From assembly GCA_004026145.2 (NCBI GenBank), contig CP034983.1, positions 10,804,658 to 10,868,657 of the forward strand: 64,000 bases of DNA. The letters run 5' to 3'. Positions 25,757 through 38,317 of the stretch are shown here, in pieces; the stretch's first letter is position 1; each line of letters begins with the position of its first letter. This stretch comes from Takifugu bimaculatus. Its lineage: Eukaryota; Chordata; Actinopteri; Tetraodontiformes; Tetraodontidae. The translations under genes were made by a program, and so were the position numbers. The notes below the pieces were generated by a model. The model searched no databases. It worked only from the letters and a program-made list of their open reading frames with translations, and was not told the DNA's origin.

Positions 25757-28700
25757 CCAACTGGCATTCATTTGGCGATGTCAACATTTTCCCCGCGTTT
25801 TATTTCATCAGGAAGCAGAAGGTAACCTTTGAGCGTCTGTATGAAACAGAAGGTGCTAATTTGCTTCCAGACACATTTTTCTGACTGCTTTCAATGTGAA
25901 AATACATTCTATTTAAGAGCCAAACGTCCTGGTTTACAACAGCAGTTCACAGAACAATCATTATTTACCTGGCTTGTGACATTTTTCTGCTTTCCGTGTC
26001 CACTTTTCCAGACTTCTTCAGTTTGTTTCATTAGAAGAGTTTCTCACTGAACCTTGAATACTGTTGAGCTGACACATTCTGGCCTTCGTGACAGAGAGCA
26101 ATTAGCGAGTGTAAGGTTGAACAGCTTGAGACCCCGAGGCTGCACTTCTTTTTAGTGCCTGTTGGATGGATCCATTTGATAATGTCCCCACACTCGACAT
26201 CACCGTGAGCTCAGTCCAATAATGACCAGACCCCTCGCCACGCCAGCTAGACCTCTACATAACAGGTCACGTAAATGTAGGAGCTGAAACGGCAACCGTG
26301 CATCAAACCTACGCCACGGTGTTCCGCAATGCCACATAATAAGCCCCCCGCAGAGGCACAGAGTATTCTCAACAGCTCTCATTTAATGTGTTGATTTCAG
26401 AAGCTCGCTGCATGCGTTTCCCCCTCACATCCAGACTTATTTAGGCGTTAAAGCACATTCAGAATAAAACCAGGCCAGGCAGGAAGAATGTAACAGCCTG
26501 TGCAAGTCTGAGGATGATAGAAGACGCTGCTGGAAATAAAATGCAAAAACACGTTTGGTTAAATCAAACGGAAAATTGCCAGTGTGTGTGAAAACAGACA
26601 CCAAGAGCCAATTTTCCAAACCACGTGCTTTTTTGCACAATTGTACGCCCCCCCCCCCAAAAAAAAACAAAACCTGAACCACGTCAAATATCGTGGTCTA
26701 ATTTTAAACAATCCCAGAAGCCTTTGATGAGGATTACAGAACACAACAGGTTGGCACTTTGGGCAAGATGCCACCCCCATTTATAGCACGGCATCAGATT
26801 ACCCTGCAGGAATGACCTAAACAAGGAAAAGTCCTCTTCGTTTTCCACACATGTTGACCGGCGCCTAGCCGCATCTGGCCGAACAACTCCTCCAATCCAC
26901 GATACGCTCTGCTACATGAAAAATAGGGATAAGCGAAACACGGGCCCCTTTTTGCTGCATTCGTAAATAAAATATGTTCAGGGACCTTCATCAGCGGGCA
27001 CCTGTGTTTTATGGGTGGGAGGGAAATAAGGAAAGGAATAGTTGGTGGATCCCGACAATAAAAGTATGAGCTGCAGGTTCTCCGACGCCTTTATGGGACG
27101 CGTTGATGAAACACAACAGGTGATTTCACTTTTCCAGCCTCGGCGTTTATTTCCAAAAGTTTCGAAGGCCTCATTATTCATGTTCCCAGGGGAGGAGGAG
27201 AGCTCAAATGTGCATTTATTGCTACTATATTTTAAAATAATCGCCTCTCCCTACAATATTTATCCATTCTTACTGAACAGGCGCGTGTGAACGGCTGCAC
27301 TCGGATCTGGCTGGACGTTCACTTTGTCCGGATTAGCAGCTGCGGCAGCGTTGTGTCTTTTAATGTCATTTTTAACCGCTTTCCACCAACAATCAGTTAA
27401 TTTCTGAACTGAAGGGCGACTCCTCTGCTGCTGGAGGTACTCGGATAGTGACAGTGCTCAAAATCAGGACGGATATGAAGCGGTGTAACATTTTATCTCC
27501 GTCTCGCCGTGTTTGTGCAGCTCCTACGGAGCTCATCCTCATGCTGTCCTCATCTTCAGTGAAGAGCTGCTCTTTGGCATCAGGACGATTAACATGCAGA
27601 GCTCATCAGAGCCTGAATGGAAATGTAGCCTCCAGATATGAAGAAAGGTGGAAATTGACATCAAGCGTGAACTAAAACAATGACCAGGTGTTTGTGTTTT
27701 CATCCAGCGCTATGCACAATTTACCTGCGTTGCTCAGGAAAGTCGCTGAACACATAGATCACTTGTTGACGACTATATTAGCCTGTCAGGGGACGATGCT
27801 TGCCGATGGCGGTAGATGTCTTTCTCGCATCATCAGTTTAACCTGGCACATTCCGGAGGTAACAGTTCGTGACAGAGTTTTCAACTCTGCATAAATAATG
27901 AAGTTTTTTTCCCCTCTCACCATGTCAATGTGAATAGAAAAAAAGCCCAATAAAAGCGATACAGGGCTTGCTTTTCCAACTATATTAAAAGTTAATCAAC
28001 ATTAATTAATGGATCCTGTAAAGTTCCCAATTCCAAGTCAGTTCAGTCACAGGAAGATAGGAATCACAGGAAGATCAGTGCAAATGATCACACTCGTGAA
28101 GGGGGAAGCAAAACAAGGATGCCTGTTGTTGCTTTCTTCTGTTAGCAACATGTTTTTGGTGGTTTTTTACAGGCTTTTGTTGATTGAAACCCCTGTGACC
28201 TTCCATGAGAAGGGCCATTTCACCGCACCTGAGAGCCTTTCATGGGCATTTTATTCTTTTGTTAATACTTCTCACTCTTACAAATAGACCTCCGTGACGA
28301 GTGAACAAGCCTTTATAGACATAATCTGAGGGGGAAAAATCAGCTCCATTGTACTGAGTGCTGCATTGCAAGGTGAAGACCCTCCAACTGGGCTTGGACC
28401 TTAAGGTATAGCACAAAACTGACAGTTCACAGCTACAAGGTGCAATCGAGTATCAAATTCTTTCAGCGTTTGCGGGATATTGCAGCAACTGAATAAAAAC
28501 CAAAGCTAAATATTTGGACTAAACGCTATGGGAAGGACAAAGCATCCGCTCAATGTCAGCCCTGCTTCATTTGCAAACAATGCTTTGGCAATGGCGACAA
28601 TATTGCAAGGTTCTGTTACACGATAGAACCCCACTGTCCACGGGGGGAAGCTTACTGCGAGAGAAGACAAATTTGGTTTAAACACATCTGTTGATTGGCC

Positions 28701-31700
28701 ACACTGTGGGAATTCACAAAATAATAACGCAGCGAGGGCGGCGGGAGAGAGCTGGGATAAAGGGACCTAAATCCACGATGTGGACAAACAGAAAAGCCGT
28801 TTCCCTGGCATCACCCTGCCCTCGGAGATTACATGTCTCGCGTTTTCATCATAACATCCAAGTTGGCTCGCTACCGTTAATAGGACAGACCTCAGTACTT
28901 ATCCCATCACATTGCACCGCCGCAGTGGGGCAAATGTATCCGCCACACAGGGCTCTTTAACGTGTCGCATGTTCGCCTTTACAAATGAGGAAATAACACG
29001 AAGGGCCGTTTTAGCAACAGCAAACTTGAGGTGCTATTTTCCGTCTTGAGTGAAATGGTCACATTAGGTTGGGAAACAAAGCCGTGGGCTGCATGCAGGT
29101 GGACAGCATAGAGGTAATATACTGTAGCTGCAGACGGCAATTCGCAGCCCGCGGTGGTCTGAGGCGGCCTCTGCAACCCTCCTGGTCCTTCAGCTCGTCC
29201 TCATTCACTCATTCAATATATCTCCCCGTCTGCAGGCGAAAGCCCATAAACTAGCTGCTTCATTTCTCCACAGTATTTAATGTGTTTGCTCCTTCTGAGC
29301 TCCACTCCAAACCTGCCAAATGCTCGCCTGACATCACATTTCTCAGGCTCCGCAGCAGACAATATGGGCTCATTTTGTGGCAGCCAGAGGCACCGACGCG
29401 GGCCACCGCGTCTCTGCCGGGATGAATTACTCCCTAAAATTGCTGATTAAATTGTCAAATTGCCCAAACTTTGCTGACATTTTTCACACCTTCCATGCAA
29501 AAATGCCGACCTCGCTTGGGTTTTTATTTCGCCTCAGGTGCAAAGAGTTCCCCAAAGCACCTTGTACAGTTCGGCCCGCGATTGATTTGGATCGGGTGTG
29601 TTCCATTCCAAAGGTTTTCTGCAAATGCCCTGGGCTGTGACTCCTGAATCGCCACCTCCGTTTCTGACAGAGGGCCTGGCCTTCAGCATGAGAGTCTCAC
29701 CTCAGATCGTGCGAGTGTGAATCTGGGCAGGTTGAGGGAATGATTTCACAAGTGCTCCTGGAACACGGCCTCCACAAAGCGAAGCTCGTCTTGGACTGGA
29801 ACGGAAACCGCTGTTGTTTGGAAGCGAGTTTACGTTGGAGGCTGAAACGTGACAGCTCTCCAAAACGTGCGCGAAGGGGTCTCCACCCAAACAAATAATG
29901 TATTTATGCGAAGAAATGCTTTAAAATGCAGTAACAATGTATAAAACAACACCTGCTCATTATTTATTCAGCAGTGGAGGAAACTAGGAGAAATATTGGT
30001 AACAGAAGCAGTGTGATTGGTAATCAGGCAGTCAGGTGAAGGCTGGGTTTACCCTATAAATATAGAGCTGTTTACCCAAATCCTCACCAGAATCCTGTCT
30101 TTTAAGGTCATTCGGAAGCGAGCAATGGTGTGTCTAGACGACATTTATGCCCTTCCTGCTGGTATGTTCAGCTTGTAGGGGAGGAAGAAGCAGATGGATC
30201 ACAGCACCAGATGCCTTCTTCTGGGTAAGAAATCCCTCAGGGCAAACTGTCCTGAGCTGTGCGATGTGCACAGAGCGATGATTGCATTAGCTTAGCGGCT
30301 AATGAGCGGAGCACCTGGGTCATCCATTCACTACTTTTTGCACCACGCAAAGGATGACCAGGGAGAGGGAAAGCTGAGATGCACCACCTCTGTGCACCAC
30401 AAGATCACAGGAGACAAACCAACCTAAAATCAACCCATGATCGTGCCAAGAGATTGGTATTTTATTGTGCATCCCTTAGCTAAATATACACAACTAAGTG
30501 CCACATTTTTCACCTCCTTTACCCACTGTGAACACATCTTTGTAGATCAGAGGGTCATTGTTCAGCAAAGAAATACATTTTCCTGCTGTTTTGATTTTCA
30601 GTACGGTTGCCAAAGAGATTCGGAGGAAAGAAGGAAGGAGCGTTTGCGCTCCTCCAGTGGCCAATTAAAACCAAAGGCGATTATTCGGAATGATTACTGT
30701 GCATTAGTTTTACAGTATACTTGCTCCCATAGCTTATTAACATTTCACAGAACTCCGCTGTTGTCTTCTGATCATGTAGGTTTGAGCATTCTTTGAATGT
30801 TACGATCCATAGGTTGCTCCTGTCGCAGCAAGTTGTGGAAAGAAGTTACAGCTAAGTTTAGCTTTATTTACTCTGCTTGTAGTGAAATTAATGTAAAAAA
30901 ATAAAAACCAGACAAAAACTTTCCACAGTTGAGTATAACACTTAAATGAAGGATAATATTCATATATACACAACAATTAGAGTTTTCTCCATTTTTTGCT
31001 AGTTCACACACTGAAATTCTCTCCCACACAGCCAGGTATCCCACTGGACTCCACAGATAAGTTATCGACATCCACACACAAAGACAGAAGAGATGGGGCC
31101 AAACCTTTGTTGATCCGATCAGGATGGTGGAAGTCTGAAAAAGACCTTCGATATGTGCAACATGCAAAAGCCGTGGCGCCACGCGGATGTAAGACGACTA
31201 ACTTTGGTTGATACTCAGTGTGCCTACATGGCCCTTTATTAGCCTGGCTGATCTCATTAAATGACTTTTCACGTCTGTATCTGCCGAGAGCTGTAAGACC
31301 CGGAAACGGAAATCAAAGGAACTAAAAACAAGAGGGCGCGCGACCCCAGTAAGTTCTCATTCCACTTCAAAATAGCTTCAATGTTTATTGATTATTCGTT
31401 CTGCCACGTCGGGAATTGCTATAAGCTAACCAATATCATTTTCTTGTCTATCTGACTTTCTGCTTCCGGGTTCTTGTGAACGTATAGTAAGTGTAGAAAC
31501 ACACATACGTGTGCATGTGCGTGCGCTGGGAGTGCTCTGTGCCATTCAACGGTGGCCCAATCCGAAATGCCCTGATTGACGTCTGACTCTGAGCATTCGC
31601 TTCCACCTCTTGCTTTGCAAAGCCTGTGCCAAGAGGATTAAAATTGGAGTCCTGTAGGGCCACGCCATGCCATCTGGACACGGCTGATCTGGGAGCAGCA

Positions 31701-32122
31701 CAGCCAGCCAGAGCCGCTGAGTCTAGAAAAGCTCAATAACAACGCTAAAAACACAACTTTCAGCTTCTGAGATTCATATGCTTCAAAACATCGCCGTTAC
31801 GTAATGTTTGCTTCCCCGTGTTCCCTTGATGAAAGAAGTGACTGAGAAGTGCAGAAACGTACTTTTAAACATAACCTACGCGTGCTTTTGTCTGATCAAT
31901 AGTCTCATTTGACTGGAGAAAGAGCATAGTTTGAGACAGCTTAAATGAAGGGGCTGCTGCAAAGCCCAGGAGCTTGGCTGGGATGCCCGTCCATCTTAAG
32001 GTGAGCTAAAAACAACTAAATGTTAATGCCTCAATAACCTTTCCCTAGACTGATGTGTGCCACCTTTGATTCCCCCCCCCTCATATCTAAGGTTTAATTT
32101 CAAAGGTTAAAGCCTGAGGTTT

Positions 32123-32141
32123 GGGGGGGGGGGGGGGGGGG
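32123..32141 (+). repeat. Poly-G tract (19 bp)
   Basis: This is an uninterrupted run of 19 G, capable of forming G-quadruplex structures. Confidence 0.97.
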
Positions 32142-32303
32142 TTGCTGGGATCCGTCTTCCATGTGAGGTGGAAAGCACCTGTACGTGGAACCACACGCAG
32201 TCTGACAACAGGAGAATTTGGGTCAACGTAAGTGACAACTGCTCAACTTCAGAGAAAAGTTGGATGTTTCGATGATGTAATTCTTTCTGTGAGCTGATCT
32301 CCG

Positions 32304-32330
32304 AGGGGAGGGGAGGGGAGGGGAGGGGGC
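32304..32330 (+). repeat. (GGGGA)n tract
   Basis: Five consecutive G4-5 blocks are separated by single A. This is a canonical G-quadruplex-forming pattern on the + strand, about 1.5 kb before the putative first exon. Confidence 0.93.
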
Positions 32331-32716
32331 GCTGCGTTCCTTTTATTAGCTCGCTCTCTCAGTGAGATGGAATGGGTATTAGCAGGAACCAGCTGATGCC
32401 TCATGCAACCGTCGTCCCACCACCCGACCCCCACCCCCCCCAACAAATATGCGAACACTCTCGTCATCTTCTTCCCCATTTCCTTTCTGAATGGCATTCA
32501 GTGAGATGTATTTTAGAAATTGGACACTGTACTGTTTATTTCCAGCCCACATCATGGATTGTTTGGGCTAGTTTCTCTCTGGTGGCTCCCAAATACCTGA
32601 TATTGGGCATCATGTTATCATAAAAGAAGAATCCTTGAGCTGGGGGCTCGCTGTCTGTAGTTTCCATCAACTGACCCTTTTGGCCACATTCCTTGCTGTC
32701 AAAATCCTTTTTTTTT

Positions 32717-33003
32717 CTGGACTGCTTTATCCCTATCAGGGTCATGGGGAGGGTGCTGGAACCTATCCTAGCTGCCTGCCCTAGCTGGTTGAAGGCAGGA
32801 TCCAACCCTGGATGAGGATGGATCCCAGGGCCCTATGTGTGTTTGGTACCTTGCTCAAAGGTACCTTGGTGGTAGTCTGAAGGTGTCTTAGCACTGTCCC
32901 GTTACCAGAGCACTGTCCATGTTTTGTCCACACCGGGGTTTGAACCGTGAACCCTTGTTTTCTCAGCCCAGCCCCATACAGAAGCTAGCAGAGCTATCAC
33001 TGA
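32717..33003 (+). repeat. Dispersed teleost repeat, copy B
   Basis: This is the plus-strand relative of the segment at 10841-11061. It has GGGTGCTGGAACCTATCC, then TACCTTGCTCAAAGGTACC, then a TTTTGTCCACACCGG word with TTTGAACCGTGAACCC near its end. Copy order and spacing agree, with indels. It lies directly upstream of the putative cdh12 promoter. Confidence 0.65.
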
Positions 33004-33154
33004 CCCTTTTTTAATGATTATTTTTATGCTAACATATAGCAAAAAGTGTTTTCAGACTTTATGAGCTATGAGCTCTGAACAAAGGACACATCTGTGGGTG
33101 TCTCCGAGTCAAACACCCCCCATGTGACCACTGCGGACACGCATGATGTCTTCA

Positions 33155-33210
33155 GGGGGCTGGGCGGAGGGGGGGGGGGGGTGAGGGTGAGGGTGGTGTT
33201 GGGGGTCGGG
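33155..33210 (+). repeat. G-rich, quadruplex-prone tract
   Basis: A 13-bp G run (33169-33181) is followed by GAGGGTGAGGGTGGTG and GGGGGTCGGG. It has at least four G3+ runs with short loops and sits at the upstream edge of the putative promoter. Confidence 0.85.
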
Positions 33211-33444
33211 CCAGTTGTTAAGCTGCTTGACGATGAAGCTCTTCCAGGGCTCTGGGGACCTGCTGAGCGGGTTCGGGGGGGTTCCCGCTGCTGCAATCAC
33301 AACTGCTCACCGCGGAGCCAGCAGCGCTCGCACACCTCTCTCACATGACTTTGCCCTCGCTCTCCCTTTCCCTCTCCCTCTCTCACATGCACTTCCTCCT
33401 GCACTCTGATGCGTGCACACAGGCTTCTTTCTTTCACTTTGCAG

Positions 33445-33477
<33 letters not shown>

Positions 33478-33640
33478 CCCCCTCCTCGGTCGTCATTTCT
33501 GTAACGGAGCGGCCACACTCCACTTTGGCGCGGCTCCGTGCATTCTGCAGCTCGTCTCAAGGTCTCGGCTCCGTTAAGTCGCACAGGCATCGGCTCTGTA
33601 ACGGCGTGGGCTCACACAACACACAGACGGCGGGACGATG
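33210..33640 (+). promoter_or_regulatory. Putative CpG-rich promoter region upstream of cdh12
   Basis: The block contains many CpGs and a (CT)n tract at 33445-33476, common near vertebrate TSSs. A G-rich run lies immediately upstream and the strong donor at 33805 downstream. No convincing TATA box is seen at a fixed distance, which fits a CpG-type promoter. Function is inferred from composition only. Confidence 0.35.
33445..33476 (+). repeat. (CT)n tract
   Basis: A nearly pure CT dinucleotide tract has one TTT interruption. It lies inside the putative promoter, where polypyrimidine/GAGA-type tracts are frequent. Confidence 0.95.
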
Positions 33641-33805
33641 ACTGAAAGGCACTGAGGACAAAAGCAGGTTGAGCGAGAGAGTAAAAAAAGAAGAACAAGG
33701 TTGCGAAGCAGCAGAGAGTTGAAATAAAAGGCGGCAGGACAGTTTGATTCAGTGCATATTTGGATTTTACTGGCTTCATCACTGATCCAAAGTCCTCCCC
33801 TGAAG
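33480..33805 (+). other. Putative noncoding first exon of cdh12 (5' end undefined)
   Basis: A GC- and CpG-rich stretch ends at AAG|GTAAGAG (exon end 33805, GT at 33806-33807), close to the vertebrate donor consensus. It contains short upstream ATGs, for example 33638 (five codons to a TGA at 33653-33655), and no long ORF, as expected of a leader exon. The downstream acceptor on the same strand at 51499 needs such a partner. The transcription start is not visible. An AAATAAAAGG at about 33722 could act as a TATA-like box, giving a much shorter exon. Assignment to cdh12 is inference from strand, signal quality and position. Confidence 0.4.
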
Positions 33806-36101
33806 GTAAGAGTGGGTTGTTTTTCTTTTCCGTCCACCTGCCAGCATTTGACACATATTCCTAATTATAAATGGACTCTCAGCAACTCCTCTGTTCGGTC
33901 CGTGCGCAGACCGTGGTTGCAGCTTGTTGATGATGCTTGTGTCGTGTTACCCGTGTCGCCGCCTCAGCTCAACACACTGGTGCCAATTATCTTAACAGCC
34001 GGTGAAGTGAAATCAAAGGCGCTCCAGTCGTGCCCTTTAAAATGTTTCCAGTTCCAGTTGTGGTTTGAAGTCGCAGCCCACAGGAAAGCCGCCGCGCGTC
34101 TCTGGTGCTTTCGGTCGGAGACGCGGGGAATAAAGCCCGAACGCGCCAAGTCTTAATTAAAGCCGACTGAAGCACGTCTATAGCAACAATCTCAGGATAA
34201 AAGGCTGCGGTGCGTTTGGAGTCGGCATAGTTGGAGACTGAATCCGCACAAGTTTCTGCGGATTGCACGGAGAGGCGACTGGAAGCTGCTTCTTCATAAA
34301 ACAGCAGATTGAGGAACGGAGTGAGCGCCGAGAAACAGCCACAGGTCTGCAGCTGGAAACATCATCATCCCTCCTCAGCTGGGGCTCCATCCAGCTGTTT
34401 GCACACAGGGCATATGAGCAATGTTATTAGTAGCCCAAAATAATTCTTCTGTCATGCTGGGAGATTAGAGGAAACAATGTGAGAGGCTTGACAGAGTGTA
34501 ATTTGCTGGGAAACACGGGATCAGAGATGCAACGCTGCTCCGGTTCAGAGGCAGCAGATGCTCGTTGGGATGAAGAACCCCCCCCTCCAAAAAAAAAACA
34601 ACAACTTAGAATCATACCCTTGAGCGGAGCTGCACTCCATCTGTCGTGAACTTAAATTTGACTGCCACATGAGCGGGCGCGCTGGAAGTTGTCCCGTCAT
34701 TACAGTTGCATCCCCCGAACCTTTCAAGGCGTAATTATAGCACGGGGAAGCCAAGCAGCTGGCTGTCGCTAAAGATGATAATGCGATGACAACCGCCACT
34801 TTGGGGAGCAAAGGTCATCATTCCTGTGGGGAGAAGTGGGAGCGCAGGTATTGTCCTGCTCCGAAATCTTCCTCACGTATTCCAGCTCGCGTCGGCTCAT
34901 TATCGCTCGGTAACGAATACAAGTAATGATGGGCTTCATCTTTCGGCACGTTAAAAGCATCTAATGCGAGTGGCCCCGCTGCCCCCTTATCAGCATTCTG
35001 CTGGTACACCTGCTTCGGAATAATCAAATTACACTCCAAAGGCGACCACTTCCACAGAAGAAGGGGAGCTGGCCTCTCCGAGCACAGAGAATCTCCTGTG
35101 CAGCGAATAAGCATTCAGGACGTGCGGCGGCTGACCACTCAGGTATTACAAATGCATTAGAGCAGACTAAATGAAAACGAATGCGGTATACTTGCAGTCC
35201 TCGGAGCGGCGGCAGACCACCTGCTTCACAGCGATGCCGCGACGGCGCGCACCATCTTTTGGTGCAGCGAGGTGGATCTAATGGCGGCCAACTTGTTGAT
35301 CACCTCGTGGGCGTCCGAAACACTCGGACTGAACACAACCTTCCTGAAGGAAGCATTGTGAGAGGCTAACGGGCGGGCTGGAACGGCGGCCGCTCCTCAT
35401 TTGAGTTGCCATTAAGATCCACCGGAAAGGTCAAGCGCCGCTTCTTTGATTTAGCGCCGGCGTCCAGTGAGGCGTCTTCATATCCACGCCATGATTAGAC
35501 GGAGCAGCGTTTAGAGGTACCCGTGGTGTGGACCTGGCACCTGTCACTGCTATTTAAAATGACAGGGAAAAGAGGGAGAGATCGCCCATTTAGCATCGAG
35601 AGTCTTTGTTGCTCATTTTGGCACGATTGCGCTGCGACAGGGTACGTCTGGGCCCGCGTATCTGTTCCCCCGCGGGCATTTCTGCGGTAAGACGCGACCT
35701 AGCTGTCGGGAATGTCCCGGCACAGTTTAAAGCACCTGACTGCTAATTAGACGTGGAAGGGGTTTGCTATGGCTGCAGAGTCCGGCCTGACTGCAGCCCC
35801 CCGCTCTCAGACACAGCCCTAAACAGCTCAAATTAAAGTCTTGCCGTGATGGATGACTCTCAACCTCCAGGAGATATTGCCCACACTTCTCTGAATGATG
35901 GGGGGGGAAGAAATCTTCGCTCCACTCGGCAATTATTTATATAGATTTGTCTCTGTTCATTTGTTAGCCGTGTGTGGACATGTTGTTTGTTCCCCTCTGT
36001 GGCAGAAATACTCCACAGAGATGCAGCCTGGCAATTCTTAGAGACTCACTATTCTCAGGATACTCTCAATAAAGCAACAAATATGTCCTTTCCCATGGCA
36101 C

Positions 36102-36138
36102 AAGGAAGGAAGGAAGGAAGGAAGGAAGGAAGGAAGGG
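36102..36138 (+). repeat. (AAGG)n tetranucleotide tract
   Basis: About eight to nine AAGG units lie within the putative leader intron. Confidence 0.95.
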
Positions 36139-37226
36139 AACAGGAAGCTACCTGGTGAATTGGAAAGGACAGTGACAGAGCATCAAATGCTATTTTTTTT
36201 CCTCTTGGAAATTTTATTAAAAATCATCAAACATTCATCACGTCTTTGAATTATTTTTTTTAAAATCATTTTTCTTTCATTTCGGGATGTGATGTCCTCT
36301 AAATGTTGGCGAGAAAGCGAAGTACAGCCTGAAAGGAACACTGGGGAAATCATGTCCTTAAATGAATCTAACATTTTTAAATGGTCTTGAACCTTCACAG
36401 CAGCACAATTTCCTTTTTTTAAAAAGTGGTTTGTTGTTGTTTTTATCTCCTTTACTTATATTTACTGCTCAAAAAGGCCAGTGCGTTGTTTAATACCTGG
36501 ATGAACACCTGGCTGATTTATAAGAACGTAACCCCCCTCCTTTGGCTTTAAGAAGGAACACTTTTGGCTTGATAAATACACCTTAGGTCACATCCAAACA
36601 ATAAATTGTCATTACTGGCTGGGCTGGACTTTATAACCTTAAAAACAACCTCACTGGCCCCCGATGGCAACTTGGGAAAGATTTCCTGTCACATAGGTGA
36701 ATGACTATTAGTTTACCAACCCTAGAGGTAGAGAGAGATTGTAATGATTTCTGGAGAAGGTGCTGGGGGGCCTTTCATTAGGAACTAAGCAGGGCAGGGG
36801 CACTGCAGGGAAGTGTAAAGGTAAAGAAAAATACTCCATTCTGCTGGCTGATTCAACGCTATTCAAGGCTGCTAGAATGCTCATTTTAAAGAAATTGTTT
36901 GTTTTTTTAACAATTAATAATAGATTGCAGGAACACCTGGCCTTTATCCAAAAAGTCCATTTTATTCTGCACCCTGGATGACAGCCAGGGCCAAATGTTG
37001 ATTTTTTTCCCACCCGGCAGAGGAAAGTGCGCCTCCGAAGGAAATGAGGATAGTGAGCGGCTGCATATCAGGATGGACTATGATGCTCATTTACTGGAAA
37101 ATGGTCACTAGCCTGCAGCGCCTGTTGCCTATCCTGTTGTTGAAAATGATACATTTCAATTTACATTCGGCCCTGAAAAACTCCCCATGTAAAACAACAT
37201 TCAAAGTCACCCTCTCATTCTTACTC

Positions 37227-37349
37227 TCAAGGATGTCTGTGTAAATTCTCAGTCATCCAGGTCATTGTATCCAAGGTAGTTTTCTCTGTCAAGAGAAGAA
37301 ACCCAGTCCAGTTGACAGAGAAAACTACCTTGGATACTGTCAAGGATGT
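37227..37349. mobile_element. Short inverted-repeat element with 10-bp flanking direct repeats
   Basis: A perfect 26-bp inverted repeat occupies 37267-37292 and 37312-37337 around a 19-bp loop. The left arm begins GTATCCAAGGTAGTTTTCTC. The direct repeat TCAAGGATGT flanks the unit at 37227-37236 and 37340-37349. The motif AAGGTAGTTTTCTCTGTCAA is familiar as an interspersed repeat in fish sequence. It could be a small MITE or the hairpin end of a longer element. The transcript could fold into a stable hairpin. Confidence 0.65.
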
Positions 37350-37358
37350 TTTTCTCTT

Positions 37359-37359
<1 letters not shown>

Positions 37360-37387
<28 letters not shown>
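37360..37387 (+). repeat. Poly-T tract (28 bp)
   Basis: This run of 28 T starts 10 bp after the flanking direct repeat of the inverted-repeat element. It might be the reverse complement of a retroposon poly-A tail, but no retroposon body was recognised. Confidence 0.95.
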
Positions 37388-37390
<3 letters not shown>

Positions 37391-37891
37391 TGATATTAAA
37401 TGCTTGCATAGCCGCATATACATGAGCTAAAGCTACCGCGGGTCATACGGTGCTGTGCAACATGCCGCATAACATTTTCATTTTTATTCATCTCCATCAA
37501 AACTCATCTAAGCCATCATCTCCCAGCACAGGCAGCCCCTCCTTGCTGTGAAAACGCCTCTCAAAAACTATAACATCTCACATTTTGCTTAACACACTTG
37601 AGCAGGCGCTCCTCATGAGCGCGCAGCCTACTTTAAATGCAGCCGGCGCATTTTTGCCCCCCCGCTCTGTAACTCTAAATCTAAATTCCTGTAAAGAGTA
37701 ACTTCAGTCTTGGATACGAGACGAATACAATAAAATGTGAACTCCTTAACTCTGACATTATTTCTACAGCCTGACAAGCAGTGGAGAGGGTTGGGAAGCT
37801 GCTCTGCGTGATTTACATCATCCGGGTTCTAATTCAAGGTCCGTGCGCGCAAGACTGCTAACGCGGTGCTGAAGTTTAATTTTGGATATTT

Positions 37892-38317
37892 ATGCCTAAA
37901 AGTCCCCCGTCCTCCAATCTCGCCTTATCGCTATCGGGGCAGAGCAGAAAACGACATCATAACTTACCGGAGTGGAACAGAGTCCGAGCTAGCATGGCAC
38001 CGGGAACGGGAGGACGGGAGCTAGCTGCAGAATTGGGCCACGGCGAGAAAGGCGAGAACTCCAACCAGGTGATTAGGATAAAAAGATCAAACGGAACGCC
38101 TCGCTGTTCCCGCTGTTGTTGCACCAATGTCCCTGAGAAGTTAGGACCCCAGAACTTTAATCTCTGTTGGATCTGTTGGAACGGGTGTTCTCACCTTCAA
38201 TGCCCCCCAAAACACCCAAAATATAATCTATTCATTGTTATTACTCTAATCGACACATTTAAAAGGACTTTTACAGGGATTCTTTTCGAAAAGTGGCGAT
38301 GCGCCACGTTCTCCTAA
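37892..38317 (+). other. Unidentified Cys-rich 141-codon ORF
   Basis: The product has a Cys cluster in its middle: CSRCCCTN near residue 72, then CWICWNGCSHLQC about 20 residues later. This loosely resembles a metal-binding knuckle pair but matches no family I know. It lies within the putative cdh12 leader intron, about 0.5 kb after the poly-T tract. It could be a fragment of a mobile-element protein or chance. No splice sites or promoter single it out. Confidence 0.2.

Larger units (their letters stand above)
19555..32122. other. Intergenic DNA upstream of cdh12, no gene recognised
   Basis: It contains repeat fragments around 23.2 and 24.2 kb and one 217-codon ORF (listed). There are also numerous AT-rich blocks, for example 20.08-20.35 kb, with TAATGA, TTAATT and octamer-like ATTTGCAT/ATGCAAAT words. 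No splice-bounded coding exon was recognised on either strand. Confidence 0.5.
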
